Source: Chloroflexus aurantiacus J-10-fl (GTDB lineage: Bacteria; Chloroflexota; Chloroflexia; Chloroflexales; Chloroflexaceae). From it: a stretch of 64,000 nt of DNA. This document shows, piece after piece, positions 25,715-35,133 of this stretch. Each line of letters begins with the position of its first letter. The stretch's first letter is position 1. The notes under the pieces are model-generated. The model was given only the letters and a program-made list of their open reading frames with translations. It did not search any database and was not told the origin of the DNA. The stretch covers positions 2,604,001-2,668,000 of the forward strand of contig NC_010175.1 of the NCBI RefSeq assembly GCF_000018865.1. Reading direction: 5' to 3'. A program made the position numbers and the translations under genes.

Positions 25715-27751
25715 ATGCGGATAAGTATCACCTCACCGGCCAGCCTGCTTGCCCGCTGTTCTACCGGTCAACTCTGGTTGATCGGTATGTTGATAGCAGC
25801 GCTGGTGGCAGGCTTTGTTCCAGCCGCCAGGGTGATACTGGCAACCGGCTTCTGGTTGATGGTACCTGGGTATCTGCTCGAACGTCGGATGCCTGGAGAA
25901 CGTCCACATTGGCTTCTGCGTATCGCTATCTGGAATGGCCTGGGTTTGAGCCTTGTGCCGCTGCTCTATCTGTGGGTGACGGCGGTCGGGTTGGCGATAC
26001 CGGTAGGGCTGCTGATAAGTGTGGCGATCCTGCTGGCCGTTGTTGCGCTGTACGATGCCTGGCGTGATCTGGCCCCGGTTCAGGTGCGATCATCGGTAAC
26101 AGGCTGGTTGTTGCTGAGTGTACTGGCAATCAGTGCCTGGCTGCGGGCGGTACAGATTGCCGATCTGGCATTTCCGGCCTGGGTCGACTCGGTACATCAT
26201 GCCCTGATGGTGCGGGTTGCCGCCGAGACCGGACGGGTACCCTGGACACTGACCCCATATCTACCGGTCACCGACATGCCATATCACTGGGGCTACCACG
26301 TGCTGATCGCGGCAGCATGGCATCTTGGCAGGAGTGACTTGCCGGCAATGATCTTATGGAGCGGGCAACTACTCAACTGGATACAAGGGTTTTCCGCTGC
26401 CGCACTGGCTTTCCTGATCTGGCGGCGACCGCTGGCAGCAGTGATCGCTGCCGCAATCGTGGGCTGTATTTCGTGGATGCCGGCATACTACGTCTCGTGG
26501 GGGCGGTATACACAGTTAAGTGGGTTATTACAGATTGTTGCGCTGGCAATAGGCTGGCAGCAATGCTTGGATGCCAATACGCGCCGTGAACGTTTGGGCT
26601 GGCTTTTCCTGAACACGCTGATCATCACCGGGTTGAGTCTGGTGCATATGCGCATGTTTGTGTTTGGTGGTGCGCTCATTGCTGTGCAAAGCACTGTCTG
26701 GGCATTACACCAGACACGCCCGGCAATCGTTAGCCGGCTGGTCGAGGCGATGGGAGCCGGCCTGGTAGCACTGATACTTGCCGGGCCATGGTGGTTCGTA
26801 CTGGTGCGGCAGATCTTGCTACCGGCAGCAACCGGTGCGCGTAGCCTGACGAGTGGCGGTTCGTATGTGCAACTGAGCGACAGTCTGATGTGGATCGGAC
26901 CGAACGAGTGGCTGGTCACGCTAGCGTTATTTGCTGGCGTGGTAGGCGTGTTTTACCGGCAACGGGCTGCTGCGGTGATGGTGCTTTGGGTAGGCGTGCT
27001 GGTTGTGCTGTCAAACCCCTGGTTGATCAGCTATCTGGCACCGCCTATCGGTCTGGTGTTGATCTTGTACGCCGTGGTGCAGCGCACGTGGCTTATCGGT
27101 GGCGTAGGGTTGCTGTTGCTGGCAATAAACCCCTTGACGGTACGCCTGCCCTTTCTCTGGCTACTGCCGGTTGACATTACAGCGATCAGCCTGTTTTTAC
27201 CACTCAGCAATCTCATCGGTGGTAGCGTTGCCCTGATCTGGCCGCAGCGTCGTTGGACGCAGATGGCTGCTATCGCGCTGCTACTGGGGTGTACGCTGTG
27301 GGGGGCGTATCAACAGCGCACAATTGTGAACCCGGTGACCATTCTGGCAACTTCAGCCGACCGGGTCGCCCTAACGTGGATCGCCGAACAGACACCTCCC
27401 ACAGCCCGATTTTTGATCAATGCTGCGCCCTGGTTGCCCGGTGTGGCGCGGGGAACGGATGGGGGGTGGTGGATTTTACCCCTGACCGGACGCTGGACAA
27501 GTACGCCGCCGGTACTCTTCATCTATGGTGAAGCGGAGGATGTCCAGGCTACACAACAACGCAGTCAGCGCATCATTGACCTCGGTAACGGGCAAGAGGT
27601 TGATATAGCGAGTCTGATAGCTGCCGAGCGGATTGATTATATCTACACCTCACCAAAGGGGCCATTGCGTCCTGAACTGTTTGCCGGACAGCCGGGTTAT
27701 GAAGCGGTTTTTGCCCACGAGGGTATTGTTATTTATCGGGTAATCCGATGA
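25715..27751 (+). CDS. Multipass membrane protein, GT-C-like (paralogue of the protein at 36291-38309)
   Basis: A 678-residue protein with about 12 to 14 membrane segments and a short soluble C-terminal domain. The first large loop has MPYHWGYHVL. Further on are PAYYVSWGRYTQLSG and, near the C-terminus, GGWWILPLTGRWT. The same blocks in the same order occur in the 672-residue protein at 36291-38309, so the two are clear paralogues. The arrangement suits a polyprenyl-sugar-dependent transferase or flippase-like role in envelope glycans, but no diagnostic catalytic residue is certain. The start ATG has AGGAA nearby. No operon partner is seen. Confidence 0.65.
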   Translation: MRISITSPASLLARCSTGQLWLIGMLIAALVAGFVPAARVILATGFWLMVPGYLLERRMPGERPHWLLRIAIWNGLGLSLVPLLYLWVTAVGLAIPVGLLISVAILLAVVALYDAWRDLAPVQVRSSVTGWLLLSVLAISAWLRAVQIADLAFPAWVDSVHHALMVRVAAETGRVPWTLTPYLPVTDMPYHWGYHVLIAAAWHLGRSDLPAMILWSGQLLNWIQGFSAAALAFLIWRRPLAAVIAAAIVGCISWMPAYYVSWGRYTQLSGLLQIVALAIGWQQCLDANTRRERLGWLFLNTLIITGLSLVHMRMFVFGGALIAVQSTVWALHQTRPAIVSRLVEAMGAGLVALILAGPWWFVLVRQILLPAATGARSLTSGGSYVQLSDSLMWIGPNEWLVTLALFAGVVGVFYRQRAAAVMVLWVGVLVVLSNPWLISYLAPPIGLVLILYAVVQRTWLIGGVGLLLLAINPLTVRLPFLWLLPVDITAISLFLPLSNLIGGSVALIWPQRRWTQMAAIALLLGCTLWGAYQQRTIVNPVTILATSADRVALTWIAEQTPPTARFLINAAPWLPGVARGTDGGWWILPLTGRWTSTPPVLFIYGEAEDVQATQQRSQRIIDLGNGQEVDIASLIAAERIDYIYTSPKGPLRPELFAGQPGYEAVFAHEGIVIYRVIR

Positions 27752-28296
27752 TCAGATGCCGGGTGAGGGTAGGCGAGCAATCCGGCAAGGAATATACTTC
27801 CGCGTGATTGTCGCCTCTCTCCTGTCATGCAAGACACGGTGTTGCGGCTGGAGTAGAGCGAATTGAGTCTGTCTTCGCGATGGGATAATACCAAACCTGA
27901 AACATACAATCTATGGTACGCGAACCAAGGCGTACCCTTTCGCCATCCCCTCCTTCGCCACATCCCTCATATGGCAGGGTGAACCGACACATGCACCCGT
28001 TCGTAGGCTATGCCTTACCCACATGTCACGCTGCGTTAGGCCAGGCTGCAAGCGCTCCCCGTGGCGCGGGTGGCGTGGCGCAGGCTTCCAGCCTGCGTGG
28101 AGGTATCCTCTCCACCGCCGTCAGGTGCTGGCCGTGGCCGCTGATGCGCAGGCACAAACCTGGTGCAACAACATGTCTACGCGCAGTTAGCGCATTCGTG
28201 CCTGACCGACTCGATGATCGAAACAAGCACATCCAGCACCCCTGTGACCAGGATGGGTAACGGTGTACCACGCGCTGGATCGTGAGCACGGCAGGC

Positions 28297-28315
28297 GCGG
28301 CAGCATGGCTGCCGC
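28297..28315. repeat. GCGG-CAT-type palindrome
   Basis: Arms gcggcagc and gctgccgc flank atg. Same family as 24866 and 32094, judged by the shared gcgg...cat...ccgcac order. Confidence 0.7.
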
Positions 28316-28485
28316 ACTCCAAACCTTGCGCCACGCGCATGACGAGCGGGTACGGCAATCCATTCAGCACGTGATAGCACGGCTGGAGCAGCGCACTGCC
28401 ATCGGGCCAGTCGCCCACAACAGTACCCATGACGGTCATACCCACTGATACACCCGTGGTTGACACCAGTTATGGGTAATGCATA

Positions 28486-28524
28486 GGTTCGTAGGGGCGG
28501 GTTCCGAACCCGCCCCTACGAACC
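28486..28524. repeat. GTAGGGGC-family palindrome with extended arms
   Basis: Eighteen-base arms beginning ggttcgtaggggcgggtt surround a three-base loop. This is the longest perfect member of the family in the window. Confidence 0.9.
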
Positions 28525-28532
28525 CATCCGTC

Positions 28533-28696
28533 TATTTTCTCCCTTCTCCACCCTATTTCCTCTCTTCTCCCCTATTTCCTCTCTTCTCCACCCTATTTCC
28601 TCCCTTCTATCACCCTATTTCCTCCCTCCTCCACCCTATTTCCTCTCTTCTCCACCCTATTTCCTCCTTCCTCCACCCTATTTTCTCCTTCCTCCT
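28533..28696. repeat. Pyrimidine-only tandem array, period about 21 bp
   Basis: About eight units of the type tatttcctctcttctccaccc, each 20-22 bases long. The top strand is almost free of G, so the bottom strand is nearly pure purine. It lies just after the stop of the permease gene, which is read from the other strand. Confidence 0.9.
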
Positions 28697-28702
28697 GACA
28701 AT

Positions 28703-29605
28703 TCAACGGAACGCTGCGCTCCACCATTCAGGCTCCAAAAACATGAATATTAGATAGACCACCAGCCCAATCAGCCAGAGCGTATCGAAGCGTTGCCAGC
28801 GACGGGGCAGAGGGCGGGCAAGAAAACTGGTCAGACCAAAGATCAGCCATCCTATAAGACCGCTGCCGGCCAGATAAGGTTGGTGTAGTGGTACAGTTCG
28901 CTCGATAGCGCCGTGGGTAATCTGGAGCAGCATATCCAGGTTATTTGCAATCGGCCCATCGAGCGGGAAGGCTGGTGCCAACGGTGCGACCAGGGCAGTC
29001 AATGGGTTGAAGGCAGCGATCACCCGTGCCGAAGCAGGAGGGACAGCGTTAGTGGCAATCAGCAGGATTGGCACGATCAACCAGGCCAGAATTGTACCGT
29101 ATGTCGCAAACAAACCTGCCGGTGGTGTTCGGGCCAGAGTGAGCCAACAGATACATATCGTACAAAGCAGGAGATTCGTCATCACGATCACGATCAGCAC
29201 CCAGATCATCTCGGCCAGACTCAGACTCCCGAAGAGAGGCAAGATGCTGAGGAAAGGCACGGCAATAATGATGATGATCAACATCATTCCCCACAACGCC
29301 AGTATACGAGCCAGCAGTTGCACCGGTGATATGGGTGTCGGTTGCGCAAATATTGGATACAGGCGTAATGCAAGTGATGGGGTGATCGCGAGCAACCAAC
29401 CCTGTAAAACCAGACAGAAACTGGTAGCGAGGAGACGACCGACTTGCGCGTTGCGTAGGGGTAACTCGATGTTGACGCCGATATTCGCGAGCTGGATAGA
29501 ACTGAGCATTGCTAACCACATCACGAATACGGTACCCATCACGCATATGCTCACCCGTCGGCTTTGAACGAGCTGCTGCCATGCACCCTGGAATGCTGCT
29601 ATCAC
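28703..29605 (-). CDS. ABC-2-type permease-like membrane protein
   Basis: About 300 residues from a GTG at 29605, preferred because GGGAG lies upstream and the GTGA overlaps the stop of the preceding gene by four bases; the longer frame to 29644 has no ribosome site. Six hydrophobic segments with a long first extracytoplasmic loop match the ABC-2 transporter or exporter permease layout. No ATPase gene is adjacent, so the partner must be encoded elsewhere or the protein works differently. It is translationally coupled to the exported protein upstream, suggesting one complex. Confidence 0.6.
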   Translation of the reverse strand: MIAAFQGAWQQLVQSRRVSICVMGTVFVMWLAMLSSIQLANIGVNIELPLRNAQVGRLLATSFCLVLQGWLLAITPSLALRLYPIFAQPTPISPVQLLARILALWGMMLIIIIIAVPFLSILPLFGSLSLAEMIWVLIVIVMTNLLLCTICICWLTLARTPPAGLFATYGTILAWLIVPILLIATNAVPPASARVIAAFNPLTALVAPLAPAFPLDGPIANNLDMLLQITHGAIERTVPLHQPYLAGSGLIGWLIFGLTSFLARPLPRRWQRFDTLWLIGLVVYLIFMFLEPEWWSAAFR

Positions 29606-31887
29606 GGCACAACTCCCTGCACCCCACCGGTGACAATAATGCACGTTGGTTGATCGAAAGAATTGCTGAAACGTAAGCGCAATTCACCATTGCGCAGGTA
29701 GGCAGCCGCCGACGCGATAGTAAAACGAGTCGGATCGGTAGCCGTTACCGGACTCCAGTTCGCAGTCTGCCAGTTATAAGCCTGAATGACAAGTTGGCGA
29801 TCTGCAAGAGGGTCAACCGTTTTCACGTGTACCTGGATCGTCTCTGCCTGTAATTGAGCCAGATCGGCGGGTAGACGAAGATGCACATCACCGGCAGCAT
29901 TGCTTATCAGGATGCCATTATCATTCGAACAACTGGTAGTTTGTGTGCTTTTCGGATCAATGCGCAGCCAGCCCACGGGCAAAATCAACTGTCCCTGACC
30001 GACAATGTGGGGGCGCATTACCAACAAGGTTTCACTCCAACCATCTGGTATGGTTGATGTAGTCGGATCACGATCAAGCCACGCGATAAGAAAAGGGCCT
30101 GGATCAAACCGTTCCGACACCGGTCTGACCGCTGCATCAATGAATGTTGTTCGCAGAGAGACAAGCTGTTCAATGTTGCGATTCGGTAGCAACCCGTTTT
30201 CGCGTAAATCATTGACAATAAGCTGACCTGGGGAAGCGTTTACCGGTGCTTCGGCGAAAACGGCCGGCCAACGGGCTACTGAACGGGCACCAGGCCGCAG
30301 AGTACCGAAGAAGATTAATTGGTCTCCATACATAATGTAGGTGTCGCGCAGCGTCACTGAACTGTCGTTTTGCAGATCCACCCGTAAGCGCTCTTGATCA
30401 ATGACCAGCGTTGCCTGCACTGGCAGCGCCGGAAGCACCATGGACGCCAGCAGGCTTTGCCGCTCCCACGGTGCCAGTTGCACCGCAATCTGCGTTGTCT
30501 CCTGAAACAGGGGATTATTCAGTACCATTGCATCCCCGTTGGGGTCAGCGCCGATACTCAGTGGTCGCAGAAAAGCCGGACTTGTGAATGATACCGTCTC
30601 AGTCCGTGGCATTGCCGATAGCATCACCAGCGCACTATTGGCAATCGCCTGTCGATTGTCAATTTGTTCGATCAGGGTCAGGCGTAACGATGTATAGGCC
30701 GGCGCAGCGTTGGCATTGGCCCACCAGAGACTACTCCCACTGCTAATGACCGCTACTAAAAACAGGATTGTCACCGGCAGAACGCGGTGACGCCACCACC
30801 ATATGCCGATCAGGAATGGGATGACCACCAGAGCGTAGATGGTGAGGGCCAGGAAACTCTGACCGAAAACCGGGATGTCGATAGCCGGCAGAATGCTTAA
30901 TGCCGGACGCAACGCCTCAATCTGGCGGCTGGTAAGCTGAGCGCTACTACCAATAGTTGTTTGGGCCAGCAGTACCGGTTGGGCTAAGGCCGACCAGAAC
31001 AGGTCACGTCCGGCCCAGGTGTTCAGGCTATCTGGCGAAAATGCGAGTTGGGTGACCCGTCCATGACCGACCGGATACTCGATCCAGGGTGGTGCTGTCG
31101 GGTTGCCAATCGCATAAGCGCCATTAACCGGTTGTAGTTTGAGACCGATCAAAGGGTTGGGAAATGCCACTTCGGCAAGATCGGCCAGTGGTTGCCGATC
31201 AAGGGCGGCTACTCCGGCAATCTGTGCCGCCTGCAATGTCGAAGGTAGATTGGTTTGCAGCGTAATGGCATCCGGGCCACCACCGACAATAAGGTGACCA
31301 CCATTGTGTACCCATGCCAGCAATGCCGACTGTTGTGAGGGTGACAACGGTTCACTCAATTCAAAAAGAGCCAATACACTGAGATTACTCAGACCGAGTG
31401 CATGATCGGGAAGATCGGCTACTTGCAGGCTACCGGTAGCAAAAAGGTCGCCACTGACCGGCGATTCTCCCAGCACAGCCCGCATCCGATCAGTTGGACG
31501 TAAGAGAAGCGGTAGCTCCTGCTGGGCCAGGATCACGTTATTGGCAGACACCGTAATGGTGACGGCGCGAGCCGGTTGACGGATCCAGACGTAGAGCCAA
31601 ATCGTCTCCTGTCCACCGGTTGGAATGCGGATAACACGAGCGTATTGCGCCGGATCGTCTGCCGGACTACCGGTGATCGTTGCCGTGATCGTGGCACCGG
31701 CGTTGCGCAGGGTTGCTCGTACCGGTAACCATTCACCAACGACGTACTGACCGGCGAATGGCGTAAACACTTCAAGTGAAACACCTGATTGGGCATAGGT
31801 TGGCGATGGCCAGACCCACTGAATTATGTGCAAACTCAGTGTGGCATACAAGACGAGGATAGCAAGTCGCAATCGGCCAATCATCAT
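29602..31887 (-). CDS. Exported membrane protein with GATase-like domain, partner of the permease
   Basis: A 761-residue protein: signal peptide (1 to about 33), a beta-sandwich domain, then a Rossmann-like region containing LSPSQQSALLAWVHNGGHL and IVGGGPD. This resembles the class I glutamine-amidotransferase-like domains found in bacterial ABC-2 and gliding-associated proteins; no catalytic Cys is visible, so it is likely a binding domain. Two membrane segments lie at about 345-395, followed by a ~360-residue beta-rich C-terminal domain. It overlaps the permease gene by four bases. Function unknown; transport or envelope assembly is an inference from the pairing. Confidence 0.6.
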   Translation of the reverse strand: MMIGRLRLAILVLYATLSLHIIQWVWPSPTYAQSGVSLEVFTPFAGQYVVGEWLPVRATLRNAGATITATITGSPADDPAQYARVIRIPTGGQETIWLYVWIRQPARAVTITVSANNVILAQQELPLLLRPTDRMRAVLGESPVSGDLFATGSLQVADLPDHALGLSNLSVLALFELSEPLSPSQQSALLAWVHNGGHLIVGGGPDAITLQTNLPSTLQAAQIAGVAALDRQPLADLAEVAFPNPLIGLKLQPVNGAYAIGNPTAPPWIEYPVGHGRVTQLAFSPDSLNTWAGRDLFWSALAQPVLLAQTTIGSSAQLTSRQIEALRPALSILPAIDIPVFGQSFLALTIYALVVIPFLIGIWWWRHRVLPVTILFLVAVISSGSSLWWANANAAPAYTSLRLTLIEQIDNRQAIANSALVMLSAMPRTETVSFTSPAFLRPLSIGADPNGDAMVLNNPLFQETTQIAVQLAPWERQSLLASMVLPALPVQATLVIDQERLRVDLQNDSSVTLRDTYIMYGDQLIFFGTLRPGARSVARWPAVFAEAPVNASPGQLIVNDLRENGLLPNRNIEQLVSLRTTFIDAAVRPVSERFDPGPFLIAWLDRDPTTSTIPDGWSETLLVMRPHIVGQGQLILPVGWLRIDPKSTQTTSCSNDNGILISNAAGDVHLRLPADLAQLQAETIQVHVKTVDPLADRQLVIQAYNWQTANWSPVTATDPTRFTIASAAAYLRNGELRLRFSNSFDQPTCIIVTGGVQGVVP

Positions 31888-32316
31888 AGAAGCTGTTTAC
31901 AACGCAGGGATGACTATCGATATATTATACGGGAACCTCTCGGTTGCTGTCACAGATCATTCGTATCATGAACGAAAGCAGGCAAAAAAATAATGATTTA
32001 TGGGTAGAAGCTCTTTTGCACATGTATCGCACAATCACGCGCCGGATAGAAACCGTTCCTGTTCGGTAATGCCCATGTGGTATTGTCTGGAGCGCGGAGG
32101 CCATGTCTCCGCACCTCCCGTGCTCAATGCCAGGCATGTGTCGTAGCTCAATCTACTCACAGGTACCACGTGCGTTCACGTCGCGATCACCTGGCTTTTC
32201 AATGATCACAGCTTGAACATTGTTACTTACCTCTTCCGTGGGCATGACTGTGACATGACGCTTTCGGGCATGTGTTATGATCAACGTGAAGCAGTTACGT
32301 TCTGGTATGTCGCCAT
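31888..32316. other. Intergenic region upstream of the LuxR-Kelch gene
   Basis: About 430 bases between divergent genes. It contains the palindrome at 32094-32112; no gene and no convincing promoter pair were recognised. Confidence 0.45.
32094..32112. repeat. GCGG-GCCAT-type palindrome
   Basis: Arms gcggag and ctccgc flank the loop gccatgt. Third member of the small family described at 24866 and 28297. Confidence 0.65.
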
Positions 32317-33780
32317 ATGACGAATGAATCTCAGATCAGTGAGCGCGAGCGCGAGATCCTCCGTCTCGTTGCCACGGGTGCCACAAATCAGCAGATTGCA
32401 ATTGCGTTGAACATTAGTGTCAACACGGTCAAAGTTCATCTGCGCAATATCTTCGCGAAGATCGGTGTGGAGTCGCGCACCGAGGCGACCGTCTATGCCA
32501 TTCGCAACGGGATTGTGACCGTTGGCGAGACCAATCAGACTGCTATTGATGAAGCGGAGGTTGCAAAAGCAACCGCACCAAGTGATGAGTTAACGGCGAT
32601 AACTGCTTCTGCCGTATCTGATGCGGCAGTGTCGATTGTTGAGTCGACTGAACCGCTTGCTCTCAATACCGAACCGCCAACTACGCCAGAACCGGCAGAC
32701 ATTGCACCTTCAACCCCGGTTAAGGAGCCTGTCACTATCACCGCATCCTCGCCTGCACCACCTGCAACAAAGACGACTTTGGCACAATTGCTCCCGTGGC
32801 TGATCGGTGGGATTGTCGTTATCGTTATTGCGGTAGCAACCCTGGTCATCAATGCACGAGCCGGCACGATGCCGGTGACCGCTGCGCCAACCTCGTCGCC
32901 GATCATCGATGCTCAGCAGCGCTGGTTTCTGCGTCAGCCATTGAACGAACCTCGCGATCACTTCGCGCTGACCGGCTACGATCTTGAACGCAGATTGTAC
33001 GTCATTGGTGGACAGCGCAACGGCGTTGTCAGTGCTGCCGTTGATCGCTACGATCCTGAGATTGACCGTTGGGTGCGACTGACCGATAAGCCTACCGCTG
33101 TGAGTTATGCGCGAGCCGTTACGCTACGTGGCCTGATTTACGTGCCGGGAGGCGAAGATAGTAATGGTACTGTCCTTGATCGGCTCGAGATCTACGATCC
33201 CCGTGAACAACGCTGGTACTCCGGGCCTCCTCTGCCGGCTCCGCGCAGTCGCTACGCACTCACGGCCTGGGAAGGCCAGCTCTACCTGATTGGTGGCTGG
33301 GATGGTACCACAGTACGGAGCGATGTCTTCGTCTACGATCCGGTACGTGAGCGTTGGGAGACGGCACCTCCACTACCGCAACCTCGACGTGATGCGGGGG
33401 TTGCGGTTGCCGCTGGCCGCCTCTTTGTTATTGGTGGCGAGGGTGAACAGGGGCCGCTGCGCGATAGCCATCGTCTCGAACCGGGGAATGACCCGAATCG
33501 CCGCTGGGTGGCAATAGCTCCACTACCACAGGCGATTGCCCGTCCCGCAGTGGTTGGACTGTCCAGTACGTTGCTGATCTTCGATAGCGAACGGCGTGAG
33601 GGGTTGACTTACGACATTGTGGCCGATGCCTGGAGCAGTACTCCGCTGCCGGCAGAAGCGAATATCTCTACCGATGCTGTCCTCCTCGATTCCAACATCT
33701 ACTTCGTTGGCGATAGTCGTACACAGGGTATGTTAAGCGAATATCGTGCGCTGTACGTCATCTTTATTCCGGGGCAGTAG
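32317..33780 (+). CDS. Membrane-anchored LuxR-type DNA-binding protein with extracytoplasmic Kelch propeller
   Basis: A 487-residue protein with three parts. Residues 7-66 are a LuxR/NarL helix-turn-helix (ISEREREILRLVATG, then NTVKVHLRNIFAKIG). A Pro/Thr/Ala-rich linker leads to one membrane segment at about 158-180. Residues 200-487 carry repeats ending in YVIGG, YVPGG, YLIGG, FVIGG with the YDP...W pattern of Kelch blades, about six in all, predicted outside the membrane. With no receiver or kinase domain, this reads as a one-component sensor: an outer propeller controlling an inner DNA-binding head, like CadC or ToxR but with other domains. Translation start: ATG 32317 without a strong ribosome site. 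The ligand is unknown. Confidence 0.85.
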   Translation: MTNESQISEREREILRLVATGATNQQIAIALNISVNTVKVHLRNIFAKIGVESRTEATVYAIRNGIVTVGETNQTAIDEAEVAKATAPSDELTAITASAVSDAAVSIVESTEPLALNTEPPTTPEPADIAPSTPVKEPVTITASSPAPPATKTTLAQLLPWLIGGIVVIVIAVATLVINARAGTMPVTAAPTSSPIIDAQQRWFLRQPLNEPRDHFALTGYDLERRLYVIGGQRNGVVSAAVDRYDPEIDRWVRLTDKPTAVSYARAVTLRGLIYVPGGEDSNGTVLDRLEIYDPREQRWYSGPPLPAPRSRYALTAWEGQLYLIGGWDGTTVRSDVFVYDPVRERWETAPPLPQPRRDAGVAVAAGRLFVIGGEGEQGPLRDSHRLEPGNDPNRRWVAIAPLPQAIARPAVVGLSSTLLIFDSERREGLTYDIVADAWSSTPLPAEANISTDAVLLDSNIYFVGDSRTQGMLSEYRALYVIFIPGQ

Positions 33781-33861
33781 TGACCTGTTCCAGTATTCGC
33801 TACACCGATCCCCCTTGTCCCAACGATAATAATGGAGAGTCAGGAATAGAATCTGTTCTGA

Positions 33862-35133
33862 CTACGAGGTGCGTGACACCCAATCATAGATCGTTGCCCA
33901 ACGCTTGGACAGCAGCTCCCAATCGTACCGCTTCGCCTGCACCTGAGCTGCGGCGGCCATTGCTGTCAGGCGTGCCGGGTCGGCTAGCAGTTCTGTAATG
34001 CCTGTGGCCAGTGCTGTGGCGTCACCAGGCGGTACCACGATCCCGGCTGTACCGTACCCCAGGATTTCGGCGCGATCCCCAACATCGCCGGTCACCACCG
34101 GCACACCCAAAGCCAGACTTTCCGCGATCTTGAGTGGCCAGCGAGCACGCGCTACCGCATCATCGTAAACTGGATCAACACTGAGATCGGCTAATGCCAG
34201 TAAAGCGCGTACCGTCTGATGCGAAACATGACCGGTCAAAAGAACCTGGTTGCGCCAGGATTGTTGTGATACATAGCGTTGGATAACCGGCAAATCCTCA
34301 CCGCCACCGATCAGCAACAAGCGTGCCGTTGGGTAGTGGATGATAATCTGAGCAAAGGCCTGCAACAGGAGATCAACTGGATGGTTGTGGAGAGCCAGGG
34401 TTCCTGCATAGGCAATCACCGGCCCTGCGGGTAATCTCAACGCCTGCCTGAGAGCTGTGCGGATTGGTTGTGGTGGCGGGAGAAAATCACGGGCCACACC
34501 GTTGGGCACAATGACGCAGGGGCGTTGCAGCCGGGCCATTCGATCTGCCAGATAGCGGGTATTGACGGTAATGCCAGCGGCCAGACGCGGCAACAGCCAT
34601 TGCCAGAAGGCAAAGACGGCCCGTTGCCAGCGTGCAGTAAAGCGGTTGGCCGTTACCTCGTCATCGTCGCAATCGACAAGAAATGGCTGTCGCCGCCAGA
34701 GACGCACTGCAAGCAGCGCCGCCAGGCCGTTGATCGGTTGTGGTTTTCCCAGATGATACCACTCTGCCGGCGAGCACAGCACCCCCCACATCATGCCAAG
34801 TGTTGAGGAGAGCAGCACAAAAAGTAGTTCAAGAGGAGTAAATCGTACCGGTGTGCTACCGACCTTGCGTGCGTGCATCTGTCCGACATACCAGACCTCA
34901 ACACCATCGATTACAAACCGGCGTTGGGCACAACTGGCGAGATCAGGATGGAGGGCCAGGATGCGCACCTGGAACCCTTGCTGAACCAGACCGCGCGCAA
35001 TGTTGAGATAACGCCTCCCGGAAGGCCGTTCAATGCCCATTGGCAAGAGAAAAACGATCCGCCGTTTGGCAGGCAATTTCCCCTGTTGCTGACGGGTATG
35101 TGCGAATATATTCATGTATTCTGCAAGAAACAT
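33862..35133 (-). CDS. GT4-family glycosyltransferase
   Basis: A 423-residue GT-B enzyme. The N-terminal half has LLPMGIERPSGRRYLNIARG (glycine-rich acceptor loop). The C-terminal half has VIAYAGTL, LLLIGGGED and the E-x7-E donor motif KIAESLALGVPVVTGD. It probably adds a sugar to a lipid- or cell-surface acceptor in the cytoplasm. Its ATG follows the stop of the next GT4 gene directly (TAGATG), making it the last gene of a three-gene unit. The N-terminal six residues could be dropped if codon 7 is the true start. Donor and acceptor are unknown. Confidence 0.85.
   Translation of the reverse strand: MFLAEYMNIFAHTRQQQGKLPAKRRIVFLLPMGIERPSGRRYLNIARGLVQQGFQVRILALHPDLASCAQRRFVIDGVEVWYVGQMHARKVGSTPVRFTPLELLFVLLSSTLGMMWGVLCSPAEWYHLGKPQPINGLAALLAVRLWRRQPFLVDCDDDEVTANRFTARWQRAVFAFWQWLLPRLAAGITVNTRYLADRMARLQRPCVIVPNGVARDFLPPPQPIRTALRQALRLPAGPVIAYAGTLALHNHPVDLLLQAFAQIIIHYPTARLLLIGGGEDLPVIQRYVSQQSWRNQVLLTGHVSHQTVRALLALADLSVDPVYDDAVARARWPLKIAESLALGVPVVTGDVGDRAEILGYGTAGIVVPPGDATALATGITELLADPARLTAMAAAAQVQAKRYDWELLSKRWATIYDWVSRTS

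Larger units (their letters stand above)
27752..28702. other. 951-base non-coding region with palindromes and a pyrimidine-rich array
   Basis: No credible gene. It contains an imperfect hairpin near 28070-28105 (caggcttccagcctg core), the palindromes at 28297-28315 and 28486-28524, and the pyrimidine tract at 28533-28696. Confidence 0.6.
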
